A stretch of 64,000 nt of DNA from Tsukamurella sp. 8F (GTDB taxonomy: Bacteria > Actinomycetota > Actinomycetes > Mycobacteriales > Mycobacteriaceae), in assembly GCF_029167375.1 (NCBI RefSeq), contig NZ_JARFTP010000005.1, positions 175,096 to 239,095 of the forward strand. Reading direction: 5' to 3'. The notes under the pieces are model-generated. The model made no database searches. It was not told the DNA's origin and saw only the letters and a list, made by a program, of their open reading frames with translations. The stretch's first letter is position 1. Every line of letters starts with the position of its first letter. Positions 42,776 to 51,248 of the stretch are shown here, piece by piece. The position numbers were made by a program, and so were the translations under genes.

Positions 42776-45100
42776 GCCGGCGTCCGTCTTGCGGTTCGGG
42801 TTCCCGACCACCACACCGTCGGGCTGGCCCCGACGGACGGACTCGAGCAGCATCTGTGCTACGTCGACGACCTCGGGCACGTTGCCGAGCTCCTCGGCCT
42901 TGGCCGTCACACCGTCGGAGAGCATCACCCGGCAGAACGGGCAGCCGGTCGCGATCTTCTGGGGCGTACCCGCGCCGTCGGATTCGGACGTGTCGAGGGT
43001 GTCGAGGGCCTCGTCGACGCGGTCGGAGTTGATGCGCTTGCCGAGTTGCTCCTCCATCCACATGCGCGCGCCGCCGGCGCCACAGCACATCGACCGCTCG
43101 AGGTGTCGCGGCATCTCCTTGAGCTTGGCGCCCGACGCGCCGATCAGCTCGCGCGGGGCCTCGTAGACCTGATTGTGGCGGCCGAGGTAGCACGGGTCGT
43201 GGTAGGTGACGTCCTCCGACGGGGGCGCGACGGGCACCAGGCGCTTGTCGCGGACCAGCTTGTTCAGCAGCTGCGTGTGGTGGACCACCTCGTACTCGCC
43301 GCCCACCTGCGGGTACTCGTTGCCTAGGGCGTTGAAGCAGTGGGCACACGTAACGACGATCTTGCGCCCGCTCGCGGGCACGCCCTCGAAGACCTCGTCG
43401 AGCTGGGCGATGTTCTGCTGTGCCAGCATCTGGAACAGCAGCTCGTTGCCGGCGCGCCGTGCGGAGTCGCCGGTGCAGGTCTCGCCCTGGCCGAGGACCA
43501 GGAAGTTCACAGCGGCGACGTCGAGCAGCTCGGCGACGGCCTTGGTGGTCTTCTTCGCGCGGTCCTCGAACGCTCCGGCGCAGCCGACCCAGAACAGGTA
43601 CTCGTAGCCCTCGAACGAGTCGGTGTGTTCGCCGAATACGGGGATCTCGATGTCCAACTCGTCGATCCATGCCGTGCGCTGGCTGGCGTTCTGGCCCCAG
43701 GGGTTGCCCTTGTTCTCGAGGTTCTTGAACAGGCCCGCCAGTTCGTGTGGGAACTCGGACTCGATGAGCACCTGGTAGCGGCGCATATCGATGATGTGGT
43801 CGACGTGCTCGATGTCGACCGGGCACTGCTCGACGCACGCACCGCACGTGGTGCACGACCACAGGACCTCGGGGTCGATGACGCCGCCCAGGGCGTCGCC
43901 GCCCTCGGAAGCGTCCGCGGGGCCGCCGACCAGCGGACGGGCGGCTTCGGCACGGGCCTCGGCTGGGATCTTCTCCAGCTCACTCTCGCGGACGTTGCCC
44001 TCGTCGTCGACGAGGCCGACCTCGTCGCCCCCCATGTCGGTGCGGCCACCGGCCAGCAGATACGGCGCCTTGGCATAGCCGTGGTCACGCAGGCTCATGA
44101 TGAGGAGCTTGGGGCTCAGCGGCTTGCCGGTGTTCCAGGCGGGGCACTGGCTCTGACAGCGGCCGCACTCGGTGCAGGTCGTGAAATCGAGCCAGCCCTT
44201 CCACGAGAAGTCCTCGATCTTCCCGGCGCCGAAGGCGTCGACGTCCGGGTCGGCGGTCTCCATGTCGAGGACCTTGCCGCCGGACATCATGGGCTTCGCC
44301 GCTCCCAGAGCGCGTTTCGAGCCCAGGTCGCGCTTGAAGTAGATGTTGAAGAACGCGGAGAAGCGGTGCCACGCGACGCCCCATGTGAGGTGGCTGCCGA
44401 CCAGGATCAGGAACGTGACTCCCGACAGCAGCTTGATGAAGGCGAAGATGGACACCATCGTCGGGCTCGCGGGGAGCAACGTCGCGAGGTGGATCGTGAA
44501 GAAGTCGGTGACGTTGCTGCCCTCGCCGTAGGTCGCGATCTTGCCGGCCTTGACGAAGGTCATGCCGAGTCCCTCGACCAGCACGATGGCTTCGATCGTG
44601 TACGCGGGAACGAACTTGGAGCCCGTGAAACGGGAGAGCAGCTCGGGATTGCGCGGGTGCCGGACCTGGCGGATCGCGATGAGCACGAGGATGCCGACGA
44701 CCGTGCCGAGACCGAGCAGTTCGTCGACCAGGTGATAGATCTTCCAGCCGCCGATGATCCACCAGTGGAAGTGCGGATCGAAGGTCTGCGGCAGCGCCTC
44801 GAACCACAGAATCATGCCCGCCAGGAAGCCGATCATCACGAACCAGTGGGCGATGCCGACGGTGCGGTTCTTGATCATCTTGGTGTGCGCGAGGAATTCG
44901 ACGACGACCTCGGCTGCGCGCGGGATGAAGGGGGACCACCGGTCGGGGGCGGGCTGACCCTGGGCGATCGTGCGGACCATGCGCCAGGCGCCGGACAGGT
45001 AGACGGCCCAACCGGCGACGAAGGCGATGGCGCCGATCGTGCCGAGGGTGATGGTCACGGCGTTCCAGTGGTGCTGCACATCGTGCTCCACGTCGTGCAC
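41414..45100 (-). CDS. Membrane Fe-S oxidoreductase (Rv0338c type) with long KKPG repeat tail
   Basis: A 1228-residue protein. Residues 1-260 hold about five membrane helices resembling a nitrate-reductase-gamma/HdrE-like cytochrome module. Two [4Fe-4S] motifs follow: CTECGRCQSQCP (Cys309, 312, 315, 319) and CTTCGACVEQCP (Cys416, 419, 422, 426). Two cysteine-rich CCG-type domains of the HdrB/GlcF kind then cover about 500-755 (WVGCAGA, CAHCFN, MCCGAGG, CPFCRV). From about residue 775 the protein is a 450-residue Ala/Pro/Glu-rich tail with KKPG repeats. It probably passes electrons between the quinone pool and a soluble partner; the M. tuberculosis homologue is essential. Translation starts at GTG 45100. 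Confidence 0.92.
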   Translation of the reverse strand: MHDVEHDVQHHWNAVTITLGTIGAIAFVAGWAVYLSGAWRMVRTIAQGQPAPDRWSPFIPRAAEVVVEFLAHTKMIKNRTVGIAHWFVMIGFLAGMILWFEALPQTFDPHFHWWIIGGWKIYHLVDELLGLGTVVGILVLIAIRQVRHPRNPELLSRFTGSKFVPAYTIEAIVLVEGLGMTFVKAGKIATYGEGSNVTDFFTIHLATLLPASPTMVSIFAFIKLLSGVTFLILVGSHLTWGVAWHRFSAFFNIYFKRDLGSKRALGAAKPMMSGGKVLDMETADPDVDAFGAGKIEDFSWKGWLDFTTCTECGRCQSQCPAWNTGKPLSPKLLIMSLRDHGYAKAPYLLAGGRTDMGGDEVGLVDDEGNVRESELEKIPAEARAEAARPLVGGPADASEGGDALGGVIDPEVLWSCTTCGACVEQCPVDIEHVDHIIDMRRYQVLIESEFPHELAGLFKNLENKGNPWGQNASQRTAWIDELDIEIPVFGEHTDSFEGYEYLFWVGCAGAFEDRAKKTTKAVAELLDVAAVNFLVLGQGETCTGDSARRAGNELLFQMLAQQNIAQLDEVFEGVPASGRKIVVTCAHCFNALGNEYPQVGGEYEVVHHTQLLNKLVRDKRLVPVAPPSEDVTYHDPCYLGRHNQVYEAPRELIGASGAKLKEMPRHLERSMCCGAGGARMWMEEQLGKRINSDRVDEALDTLDTSESDGAGTPQKIATGCPFCRVMLSDGVTAKAEELGNVPEVVDVAQMLLESVRRGQPDGVVVGNPNRKTDAGKPLKKEKEAAEAEAAAPEAPEKPAESAPAAAAGTAAAGAAAAATGLAGGAKKPGGPKKPGGGPKKPGASAPAAEPQESAPADAPAAGSGLGGGPKKPGAAGPKKPGAAGPKKPGGAGPKKPGAAAVAPSAEEPTTEAAETAAEGAASAGGLGIAGGAKRPGGPKKPGGAGPKKPGAAKAAPAADETAPEEAAAEPAAPEAETTEPAAEKPKGIGIAAGAKRPGGPKKPGAAKPAPAAPQSEPAEAEAPDAEPADAATPEAETTEPAAEKPKGIGIAAGAKRPGGPKKPGAAKPAPAAPQSEPAEAEAPDAEAAEPAAPEAPRPQASAEPEAPAADKPKGLGIAAGAKRPGGPKKPGAAESASDTRAPATESAQDAASAPESEAVSDTEQASQTEAAPETEAVPETEAPATTDSADAAESESEAEASSTPEPEAGPKPKGLGIAAGAKRPGGKK

Positions 45101-45151
45101 CTTTCTGCTGCGGTGCCGGGCTCGCGTCGGCCAGCCGGCATGAGCTGTATG

Positions 45152-45165
45152 TTACTCGCCAGTAA
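45152..45165. promoter_or_regulatory. Inverted repeat in the Fe-S oxidoreductase / DUF218 intergenic region
   Basis: TTACTCGCCAGTAA, arms TTACT/AGTAA around CGCC. It lies 51 bp upstream of the oxidoreductase start and 54 bp upstream of the divergent DUF218 gene. The shape fits a dimeric (TetR-like) repressor site, but no regulator is adjacent. Confidence 0.5.
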
Positions 45166-45219
45166 GGTGTGCTGAAAACTGGCCACTCTCGTAGAGCAAC
45201 GGTAGAGGTAGGCGGGGAC

Positions 45220-45801
45220 GTGCGAATCGTGCAGGATTGCCTAAGTAGCCTGCGCACGATGTGGATTGCGAGTTCGGTGGCGCGCGGGCTGCGCGGGGAC
45301 GGCCCGCTCTACGGTCCCGACGACGCCCCGCCCGCCCCGGTCGCCATAGTGTTCGGAGCCTCGGTCAAGGGCGGGCGCCCCGGATCGTTCGTCGAGGGCC
45401 GGCTCGAGGCGGCCCTTGCGCTGTACGAGGCGGGGCGGGTGCAGCGCATCCTGGTGTCGGGCAACGCCGGAGGCACGTCGGGCGACGAGATCGAGGTCAT
45501 GACGGGCTGGCTCCGCAGCCGCGGGGTGCCCGCGTCCGCCCTGCTCACCGACGGTGTGGGTCTCGACACGTTCCTCACGTGCCGGCACGCACGCGAGGAC
45601 TTCGGTCTCACCCGGGTGCTCGTCGTCTCGCAGGGCTTCCATGCGCGCCGAGCGGTCGCGCTGGGCCGCCACCTCGGCCTCGACGTCGACGGTGTCCGTG
45701 CCCCCTGTGACTGCACGCGCCGAGCCTGGGTGCGCAATCGCGCCCGCGAGTACCTCCTCTCGCGCCCCAAGGCCGCGCTGGACATGGCAAGACACCGGTG
45801 A
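45220..45801 (+). CDS. DUF218 (YdcF/SanA-like) protein
   Basis: A 193-residue protein of the DUF218 family. AIVFGASVKGGRPG opens the domain, followed by RILVSGNAGGTSGDEIEVM and the VSQGFHARRAVALGRHLG region, all typical of SanA-like members. Family members are linked to envelope integrity and vancomycin sensitivity in enterobacteria, but the activity is not known. Start is uncertain: GTG 45220 has GGCGGGG close upstream; ATG 45169 or ATG 45259 are alternatives. Confidence 0.8.
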   Translation: MRIVQDCLSSLRTMWIASSVARGLRGDGPLYGPDDAPPAPVAIVFGASVKGGRPGSFVEGRLEAALALYEAGRVQRILVSGNAGGTSGDEIEVMTGWLRSRGVPASALLTDGVGLDTFLTCRHAREDFGLTRVLVVSQGFHARRAVALGRHLGLDVDGVRAPCDCTRRAWVRNRAREYLLSRPKAALDMARHR

Positions 45802-45964
45802 AATCGGTGGCCCACCACGCATAGTCGATCGGTGCGGGGTGTGTGGAGCGTCATAGTCGCTCTGCGGTGAGTCGCTGTGCAGGGCTGCTCGGCTACGGGC
45901 TGTGCCGGTAGACGTGGCACCGGACGCAGGTCCACCTGCGGCGGCCGATCGACGACGTGCTCGC
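45802..45964. other. Gap without gene
   Basis: 163 bp between convergent genes. I see no coding frame, RNA gene or clear terminator hairpin in it. Confidence 0.6.
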
Positions 45965-46474
45965 CTAGTGGGCCAGCAGTTTGAGAGCGATCACGCCGAG
46001 GCCGAGCGCGGCCTCGGCGGCGAGCACGATCACCTGGTGCCAGAACGTCAGTGACACCCGGCGCACCGCGAGCACGCCGATGCCGACCAGCCAGAGTGCG
46101 AGGACGACCTCGCCGATGCGCACCGCCGTGAGCGGAGCGAGGGCGCCGGCGGCGGATGCGATCAGGAGCAGTACCGGCACGGACACGCCCGACACTGCGC
46201 CGATCGCGACCTTGAGTGCGTGCCCGAACTCCGCACGGTTCATCAGCCGCTCATGAGCCACGATGTGAGCGATCACGTCGGCGAGGGTCACGGCGGCGAC
46301 GGTTCCCGCCACCGTCAGGATCAGTGTCCACAGGGCGTCACCCGCCGCGACGTGGTCGTGCGTCCCGAGCGCGATGAGCACCGTCAGGGCGGTGAAGGTG
46401 ACGTAGATGCGCTCCTTGACGATGTCGGCGACCTGGCCGCGCGGAAGATCCGTCGTGTCTCGGTGGCGGCGCAC
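45965..46474 (-). CDS. Four-helix integral membrane protein, unknown
   Basis: A 169-residue membrane protein with a short basic N-terminus and about four or five helices (residues 23-40, 48-70, 87-110, 118-135, 145-166). Two histidines lie in VIAHIVAHE between helices 2 and 3. The family is not recognised. It starts at GTG and lies 10 bp downstream of the exonuclease III gene on the same strand, so it may be in that transcript. Confidence 0.72.
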   Translation of the reverse strand: MRRHRDTTDLPRGQVADIVKERIYVTFTALTVLIALGTHDHVAAGDALWTLILTVAGTVAAVTLADVIAHIVAHERLMNRAEFGHALKVAIGAVSGVSVPVLLLIASAAGALAPLTAVRIGEVVLALWLVGIGVLAVRRVSLTFWHQVIVLAAEAALGLGVIALKLLAH

Positions 46475-46484
46475 CAGGCGGATG

Positions 46485-47357
46485 TTACTGCGCTTGCGGC
46501 AGTTTCACGCCCTTCTTGGCGGGACGCCCGGCGGAGGGCGGCGGCACCATCGGGCCGATGTCACCGTCGGGGGCGGCGTCGAGGTCGAGCATCACGGGCG
46601 CGTGGTCACTCGGCCCCTTGCCCTTGCGTGCCTGGCGGTCGATCCATGCCGCGGCGCGGCGGTCGGCGACCTCGGGACCGGCGAGGATGAGGTCGATCCG
46701 CATGCCGTAGTTCTTCTGGAACATCCCGGCGCGGTAGTCCCAATAGGAGAAGACGGTCTCGTCCGGCCAGCGCTCGCGTATCACGTCGCGCAGACCCAGC
46801 TCCGCGAGATCGGCGAGGGCTTGGCGTTCGGCCGGCGTGACGTGGGTGTGCCCCTCGAAGGCGGCGGGATCGAAGACGTCGTGGTCGGTGGGTGCGATGT
46901 TCATGTCGCCGCACACCAGCTGCGGCACCGTGTCGGCTGCCACCTGGTCGCGCAGCTTCGCGAGCCACTCCAGCTTGTAGGCGTAGTGGTCGGAGGCGAC
47001 CTCGCGTCCGTTCGGCGTGTAGAGGGAGTGCACGCGGATGCCGCCGCACACGGCCGAGATCGCGCGGCCCTCGATGTCGGATGCCGCGCCGAACGCGGGC
47101 GCGTCGGGGATACCGCGCACCACGTCGTCGAGGCCTACGCGGGAGAGCAGGGCGACGCCGTTCCACTGCGGCTGGCCGAAAGTGGTGAACTGGTAGCCGC
47201 GCTCGGTGAGATCCGGGCCTATCAGGGTGGCGAACGCGTCGTCCGTGAGCTTGAGCTCCTGCAGGCAGACCACGTCGGGTTGCCGCTGGTCCAGCCATTC
47301 CAGCAGCCGTGCGTGGCGCTGCTTGACCGAGTTGACGTTCCAGGTGGCTACGCGCAT
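46485..47357 (-). CDS. xthA: Exodeoxyribonuclease III / AP endonuclease
   Basis: A 290-residue Mg-dependent exonuclease-endonuclease-phosphatase fold enzyme that cuts at abasic sites and trims 3' ends. Motifs: RVATWNVNSV at the start (Asn), LQELKLTDD (metal Glu), YTPNGREV (Tyr), VCGDMNIAPTDHDV (Asp/Asn pair) and the final SDHAPVMLDL with the catalytic His. A short basic tail (SAGRPAKKGVKL) extends about 20 residues past the domain. The ATG at 47357 gives the usual N-terminus; it is divergent from crtB, 51 bp away. Confidence 0.94.
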   Translation of the reverse strand: MRVATWNVNSVKQRHARLLEWLDQRQPDVVCLQELKLTDDAFATLIGPDLTERGYQFTTFGQPQWNGVALLSRVGLDDVVRGIPDAPAFGAASDIEGRAISAVCGGIRVHSLYTPNGREVASDHYAYKLEWLAKLRDQVAADTVPQLVCGDMNIAPTDHDVFDPAAFEGHTHVTPAERQALADLAELGLRDVIRERWPDETVFSYWDYRAGMFQKNYGMRIDLILAGPEVADRRAAAWIDRQARKGKGPSDHAPVMLDLDAAPDGDIGPMVPPPSAGRPAKKGVKLPQAQ

Positions 47358-47408
47358 GGCGTCCACCGTATCGGGGACCACCGACAGGTTCTGCATAGGA
47401 TCGGGGCC

Positions 47409-48245
47409 GTGGACGAGGCGGCGCGCGAGCGATACACGGCCGCAGCGCACGCGTCGGCGGCCGTGGTCATCGCCCGCTATTCGAGCTCGTTCACACTCGC
47501 CTCCCGCCTGATGCCGCGCCGGGTGCGCAGGGACATGGCGTCCGTGTACGGCCTGGTCCGGGTGGCCGACGAGGTGGTCGACGGCGCCGGTTCGGCGCCC
47601 GCCGCACAGCTCGCTGCGCTGGAGCGGGAGGTCGAGGCGGCGCTGGGCTACGGGTTCTCCACCAACCTGGTGGTGCACGCGTTCGCGGACACGGCGCACC
47701 GCACCGGCTTCGGCACCGAGCTCACCCGGCCGTTCTTCGCGTCGATGCGCGCGGACCTCGTGGCTGCGTCCCACTCCGCGGCGTCGCTGGCCGACTACAT
47801 CCACGGCTCTGCCGAGGTGGTCGGCCTCATGTGCTTGCGGATCTACCTCGCCCCCTCGGCGGCATCCCGCTACGACGAGCTCGCGCCGGGGGCGCGGGCG
47901 TTGGGATCGGCGTTCCAGAAGATCAATTTCCTGCGCGACCTCGCGTACGACGCCGGCCGGCTGGGCCGCTCCTACTTCCCGGACACCGACGCCGAGACGA
48001 TGACGGCCGAACAGTTCGACGTGTTCGTATCCGACGCCGAGGCCGATCTCGCCGCCGGCCGTGCGTCGATCGCGGGATTGCCGCGCGACGTGCGGCGTGG
48101 GGTGTACGTGGCGGCCGACGTCTACGGCGAACTGCTCACCCGCCTGCGCGCCGCCGGCCTGGCCGGCGTGCGCGCCGAGCGCGTCCGCATCCCGGCATGG
48201 CGCAAGCTCGGCCTAGCGGCCCGCACTGCCGCAATGCCCCGCTGA
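47409..48245 (+). CDS. crtB: Squalene/phytoene synthase family protein
   Basis: A 278-residue prenyl condensing enzyme. Two Asp-rich Mg-diphosphate sites are visible: VRVADEVVDG (about residue 55) and INFLRDLAYDAGRLGRSYFP (about 175-195); the RLMPRRVRRDMASVYGLVR segment is also typical. It would join two geranylgeranyl diphosphates to phytoene. A phytoene-desaturase-like gene lies 5.4 kb away at 53682-55121, so the carotenoid genes are not in one operon. The start is GTG at 47409; the longer frame is antisense to xthA. Confidence 0.87.
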   Translation: MDEAARERYTAAAHASAAVVIARYSSSFTLASRLMPRRVRRDMASVYGLVRVADEVVDGAGSAPAAQLAALEREVEAALGYGFSTNLVVHAFADTAHRTGFGTELTRPFFASMRADLVAASHSAASLADYIHGSAEVVGLMCLRIYLAPSAASRYDELAPGARALGSAFQKINFLRDLAYDAGRLGRSYFPDTDAETMTAEQFDVFVSDAEADLAAGRASIAGLPRDVRRGVYVAADVYGELLTRLRAAGLAGVRAERVRIPAWRKLGLAARTAAMPR

Positions 48246-48314
48246 CGGCGTCGATACGTCGGCTATTGCGCAACGACGCTGAGCGCTGCGTCTTGCGGCA
48301 GATCAACCGCTGAC

Positions 48315-49163
48315 TCAGGCGGCGTTTCGCGCGAGGAAGTCGGTGAGTAGTGCGGCGAATTCGTCAGGGCACTCGAGCTGCGGCATGTGGCCGATCCCGG
48401 GAAGGAGGTGTGTCTCGGCGTGCGGCAGGCTCTTTCGCAACATCTCGAGGTGCTTCGGGGGCAGGATCCTGTCGTGGTCGCCCCACAGCCCGAGCGTGGG
48501 GCGCGGGGCCGCACTGATCACGCCGAGGAGTTCCTTTCGCCACTCGGGGAGAATGCCTGCGCGGGGTGATCCCAGCGCCCGCGAGGTCCGCCACGTGGTG
48601 ACGCCGGCGTCGGTGGTCCGCCCGATCTCGAGCGCGTGATCGACGCGCTCGCGCGTGGCGAAAGCCTTGTCCGCGAAGATGAGTCGCTCTTGGATCACCG
48701 CGGACGGGCGGTTCACCTGCGTGGCGAGGAAGCGGCCCAGCACCGGCAGGCCGAGCAGCCGCAGCAGCGGTGTGACCTCTTGCCCGAATCCGGCGGGGTC
48801 GACGAGGGTCATCGTCTCGACCTGGTGCGGGCGCAGCCGCGCGAACGCCATCGTCACCGCGCCGCCGAGCGAGTTGCCGACCACGTGCGCGGGCCCGTCG
48901 ACGCCCAACGCATCCAGGGTCTGCCCGACGCCCTCGGCGAGCTGCGGCAGGTCCGCACCGTCCGGATGCGCCGCGGACCAGCCGTACCCGGCCAGGTCCA
49001 TCGCGATCAGGCGCCGATCACCGAGTCGATCGAACAACGGGTCCCAGTCCTCGAGGCTGCGCGTGATCCCATGCAGCAGCACGACGGGTAGCCCGGCATC
49101 GGCCTCGGTGGTCCGCACGCGGACGCGCCGGCCGGCAGTGGTGATGAACCGGGGTGCACTCAC
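48315..49163 (-). CDS. Alpha/beta hydrolase
   Basis: A 282-residue alpha/beta-hydrolase. The oxyanion HG motif is VLLHGITRSLEDW, the nucleophile elbow is VVGNSLGGAV with the catalytic serine, the acid is in LWGDHDRILP and the histidine in GIGHMPQLE. A cap region lies between about residues 130 and 200. The pattern fits C-C bond hydrolases or esterases; the substrate is unknown. GTG 49163 overlaps the stop of the preceding gene (GTGA) and has GGGGAG upstream. It is the last gene of a four-gene operon from 52141. Confidence 0.88.
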   Translation of the reverse strand: MSAPRFITTAGRRVRVRTTEADAGLPVVLLHGITRSLEDWDPLFDRLGDRRLIAMDLAGYGWSAAHPDGADLPQLAEGVGQTLDALGVDGPAHVVGNSLGGAVTMAFARLRPHQVETMTLVDPAGFGQEVTPLLRLLGLPVLGRFLATQVNRPSAVIQERLIFADKAFATRERVDHALEIGRTTDAGVTTWRTSRALGSPRAGILPEWRKELLGVISAAPRPTLGLWGDHDRILPPKHLEMLRKSLPHAETHLLPGIGHMPQLECPDEFAALLTDFLARNAA

Positions 49164-50047
49164 CTGTTCTCCCCGACCCATTCGAGCAGCGGTTCCACCA
49201 CGGCCTCCGGTCGTTGCGTCACCACCCAGTGACCGCCCGAGATCTCGCGGTCACGCGAACGCGGCGAGGCGTCGAGCCCGCCGAGCTGTGTGGCGCGCCG
49301 TACGAACAGATCGCCACGCGGGGTGAGGACCTGGACGGGCACGGTCGTCGTCGCGGGTTCGGGTCGGAGGAACGGGCGCGGCATGTTCGCCCGGTAGAGG
49401 TTGAGGCCGTTCACGAAGTCGCGGTCGCTGCGCAGGTATACCCCGTCGGCGACGGGGCCCGCGCCGCGCCGCTCGAGTCGCTCGATGAGCTTCTGGCCCC
49501 AGCCCCGCCGGTAGAGGGTCTCGGCGACGCCGGGCGTGAGGAACACGGGGATGTACGCCGAACTCACGAGCTGCTGCGCCGCGGACAGGGCGCCGGGCAC
49601 GTCCCGGACGGAGCGGAACATCCGGCCGCCGTGGTTGAGGTTCGGACCCGAGATGGACGTGTACGACGCCACGCGCGCCGCCACCTCGGGCTCGCATACC
49701 GCGTGCCAGGCCTGGATCGAGCCCCAATCGTGGCCGAGCAGATGCACCCGGTCGACCCCGATCGCGTCGATCACGCGCGCGATGTCGTCGATGATCTGCG
49801 GGAACCGGTACCCGGCCTTGCCCGCGGGGGCCTCGGACTCGCCTGCGCCGCGCACGTCGAAGGTCACGACGTTCGCACGTCCCGCGAGCCGCGCGGCGAC
49901 GCCGTCCCAGACGTGGTGGTTGTCCGGGTAGCCGTGCACAGCGAGCACCGTGGGGAGGTCCGGGTCGTTTGTGCCGTAACGGAATCCGGCGAGGGTGAGC
50001 CCGTCGGACGTGGCCACGTCGAAGCGCGTCTGGTCGGGGATCGTCAT
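49160..50047 (-). CDS. Alpha/beta hydrolase, epoxide hydrolase-like
   Basis: A 295-residue alpha/beta-hydrolase whose nucleophile elbow is LLGHDWGS, with aspartate where serine hydrolases have serine. Together with AVHGYPDNHHVWDG and GAGESEAP this is the pattern of epoxide hydrolases and haloalkane-dehalogenase-like enzymes, which work by a covalent aspartyl ester. The C-terminal GGHWVV supplies the histidine. Located 10 bp after the ferredoxin reductase gene, it may open an epoxide or hydrolyse a related product of the upstream redox proteins. Confidence 0.88.
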   Translation of the reverse strand: MTIPDQTRFDVATSDGLTLAGFRYGTNDPDLPTVLAVHGYPDNHHVWDGVAARLAGRANVVTFDVRGAGESEAPAGKAGYRFPQIIDDIARVIDAIGVDRVHLLGHDWGSIQAWHAVCEPEVAARVASYTSISGPNLNHGGRMFRSVRDVPGALSAAQQLVSSAYIPVFLTPGVAETLYRRGWGQKLIERLERRGAGPVADGVYLRSDRDFVNGLNLYRANMPRPFLRPEPATTTVPVQVLTPRGDLFVRRATQLGGLDASPRSRDREISGGHWVVTQRPEAVVEPLLEWVGENR

Positions 50048-50057
50048 TGGTGAGGTC

Positions 50058-51248
50058 CTAGAGGTCGAGGGTCAGGTGGTCGCCCTTGGCGCGGGAGACG
50101 CAGGTCAGCATCTGGCCGTGCTCGCGCTCGTAGGGGGTCAGGGTGTGGTCGCGGTGGTCGATCTCGCCGTCGAGCACCTGCACGCGGCAGGTTCCGCAGA
50201 AGCCCTGTCGGCAGCTGTAGGGCGCCCCCGGGCGGCGGGCGAGGACCGCGCTGAGAACGGTCTCGTCGGCGGCGACCTCCACCGTCTCGCCCGTCGAGGC
50301 GAGCGTGACGCTGATGGGCCGGCCGTCGACGACCGGCGGCGCGGAGAAGCGCTCGTAGTGCAGTTCGACGTCGATGCGGCCGATGAGGCCGACGCGCAGC
50401 GTCTCCAGCATGGGCAGCGGCCCGCAGGCGTAGATCGCCGTCGGGTCCGGGGTGTCGCCGATGAGGTCCTGCGCAGACGGGATGCCGTGTACGTCGTCGG
50501 TGCGTACCTCGACCTTGTCACCGAAGCGCTCGACCTCCGAGATGAAGGGGATGGTGTCCTCGGAGCGGCCGGTGTAGATCATCGACCAGTCGAGTCCGAT
50601 GCGCTCCGCGGCGATCATCATCGAGAGGATCGGTGTGATGCCGATGCCGCCCGCGACGAAACGGATCCTGCGTGCGGGCGAGCCGTAACCGGGGACGGCC
50701 AGTGGCATGCCGTTGCGCGGGCCCTTGATCGTCACGGTCGACCCGATGTGCAGGGTCTCGTGCACCTCGACCGAGCCCCCGCCCCCGTGGGGGATGCGGC
50801 GGACGGCGATGCGGTAGCTCTCCTGGTCGGCGGGGTCGCCGCACAGCGAGTACTCGCGCATGCGGCCCGACGGCAGCAGCAGGTCCAGGTGCGCACCCGG
50901 GGTCCAGGGGAGTAGCGGCCGTTCGTCGTCGGCGACGAGGCGCAGCGCGACGACGTCCTTGTCATGCGCCACGATCTCGCGCTCGACGATGCGCAGCGTC
51001 CGCGTGCGGTCCGGTTCGGCGAGGTGCCGAGGCCGCATCAGGTGGTTGAACGTGGGCAGCACGATGCTGAAGAACGCGTTGGAGAAGCGCAGTAGCGGGT
51101 CGTGCTTCCAGCGGCCGTAGAGGTGCGGCGGGATCTCGGCGACCTTCTCGCCGGGCGGCCGGAAGCGCGAATGCGCCCCGTCGTGTCCGCGCGGCTCGGC
51201 GGCATCGAGGTCTGGGCGTTCGCCCGACGTGTCGTGCGGTGAGGTCAC
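50058..51248 (-). CDS. FNR-type ferredoxin reductase with C-terminal 2Fe-2S domain
   Basis: A 396-residue flavin-iron-sulfur reductase. Residues 1-85 are an N-terminal extension. The FAD/FMN-binding barrel follows (REYSLCGDP), then the NAD(P) domain (VAGGIGITPILSM, YACGPLPML), and a plant-type ferredoxin domain at the end with SCRQGFCGTCRVQVL and a later TCVSRA giving the four cysteines. This is the phthalate-dioxygenase-reductase/vanillate-reductase order and passes electrons from NAD(P)H to an oxygenase. The likely partner is the di-iron-like protein encoded just upstream, whose stop overlaps the GTG start. Confidence 0.93.
   Translation of the reverse strand: MTSPHDTSGERPDLDAAEPRGHDGAHSRFRPPGEKVAEIPPHLYGRWKHDPLLRFSNAFFSIVLPTFNHLMRPRHLAEPDRTRTLRIVEREIVAHDKDVVALRLVADDERPLLPWTPGAHLDLLLPSGRMREYSLCGDPADQESYRIAVRRIPHGGGGSVEVHETLHIGSTVTIKGPRNGMPLAVPGYGSPARRIRFVAGGIGITPILSMMIAAERIGLDWSMIYTGRSEDTIPFISEVERFGDKVEVRTDDVHGIPSAQDLIGDTPDPTAIYACGPLPMLETLRVGLIGRIDVELHYERFSAPPVVDGRPISVTLASTGETVEVAADETVLSAVLARRPGAPYSCRQGFCGTCRVQVLDGEIDHRDHTLTPYEREHGQMLTCVSRAKGDHLTLDL

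Noticed and set aside
43340..45175. 611-codon frame antisense to the Fe-S oxidoreductase
   Set aside because: No recognisable domain; the sense gene explains the sequence.
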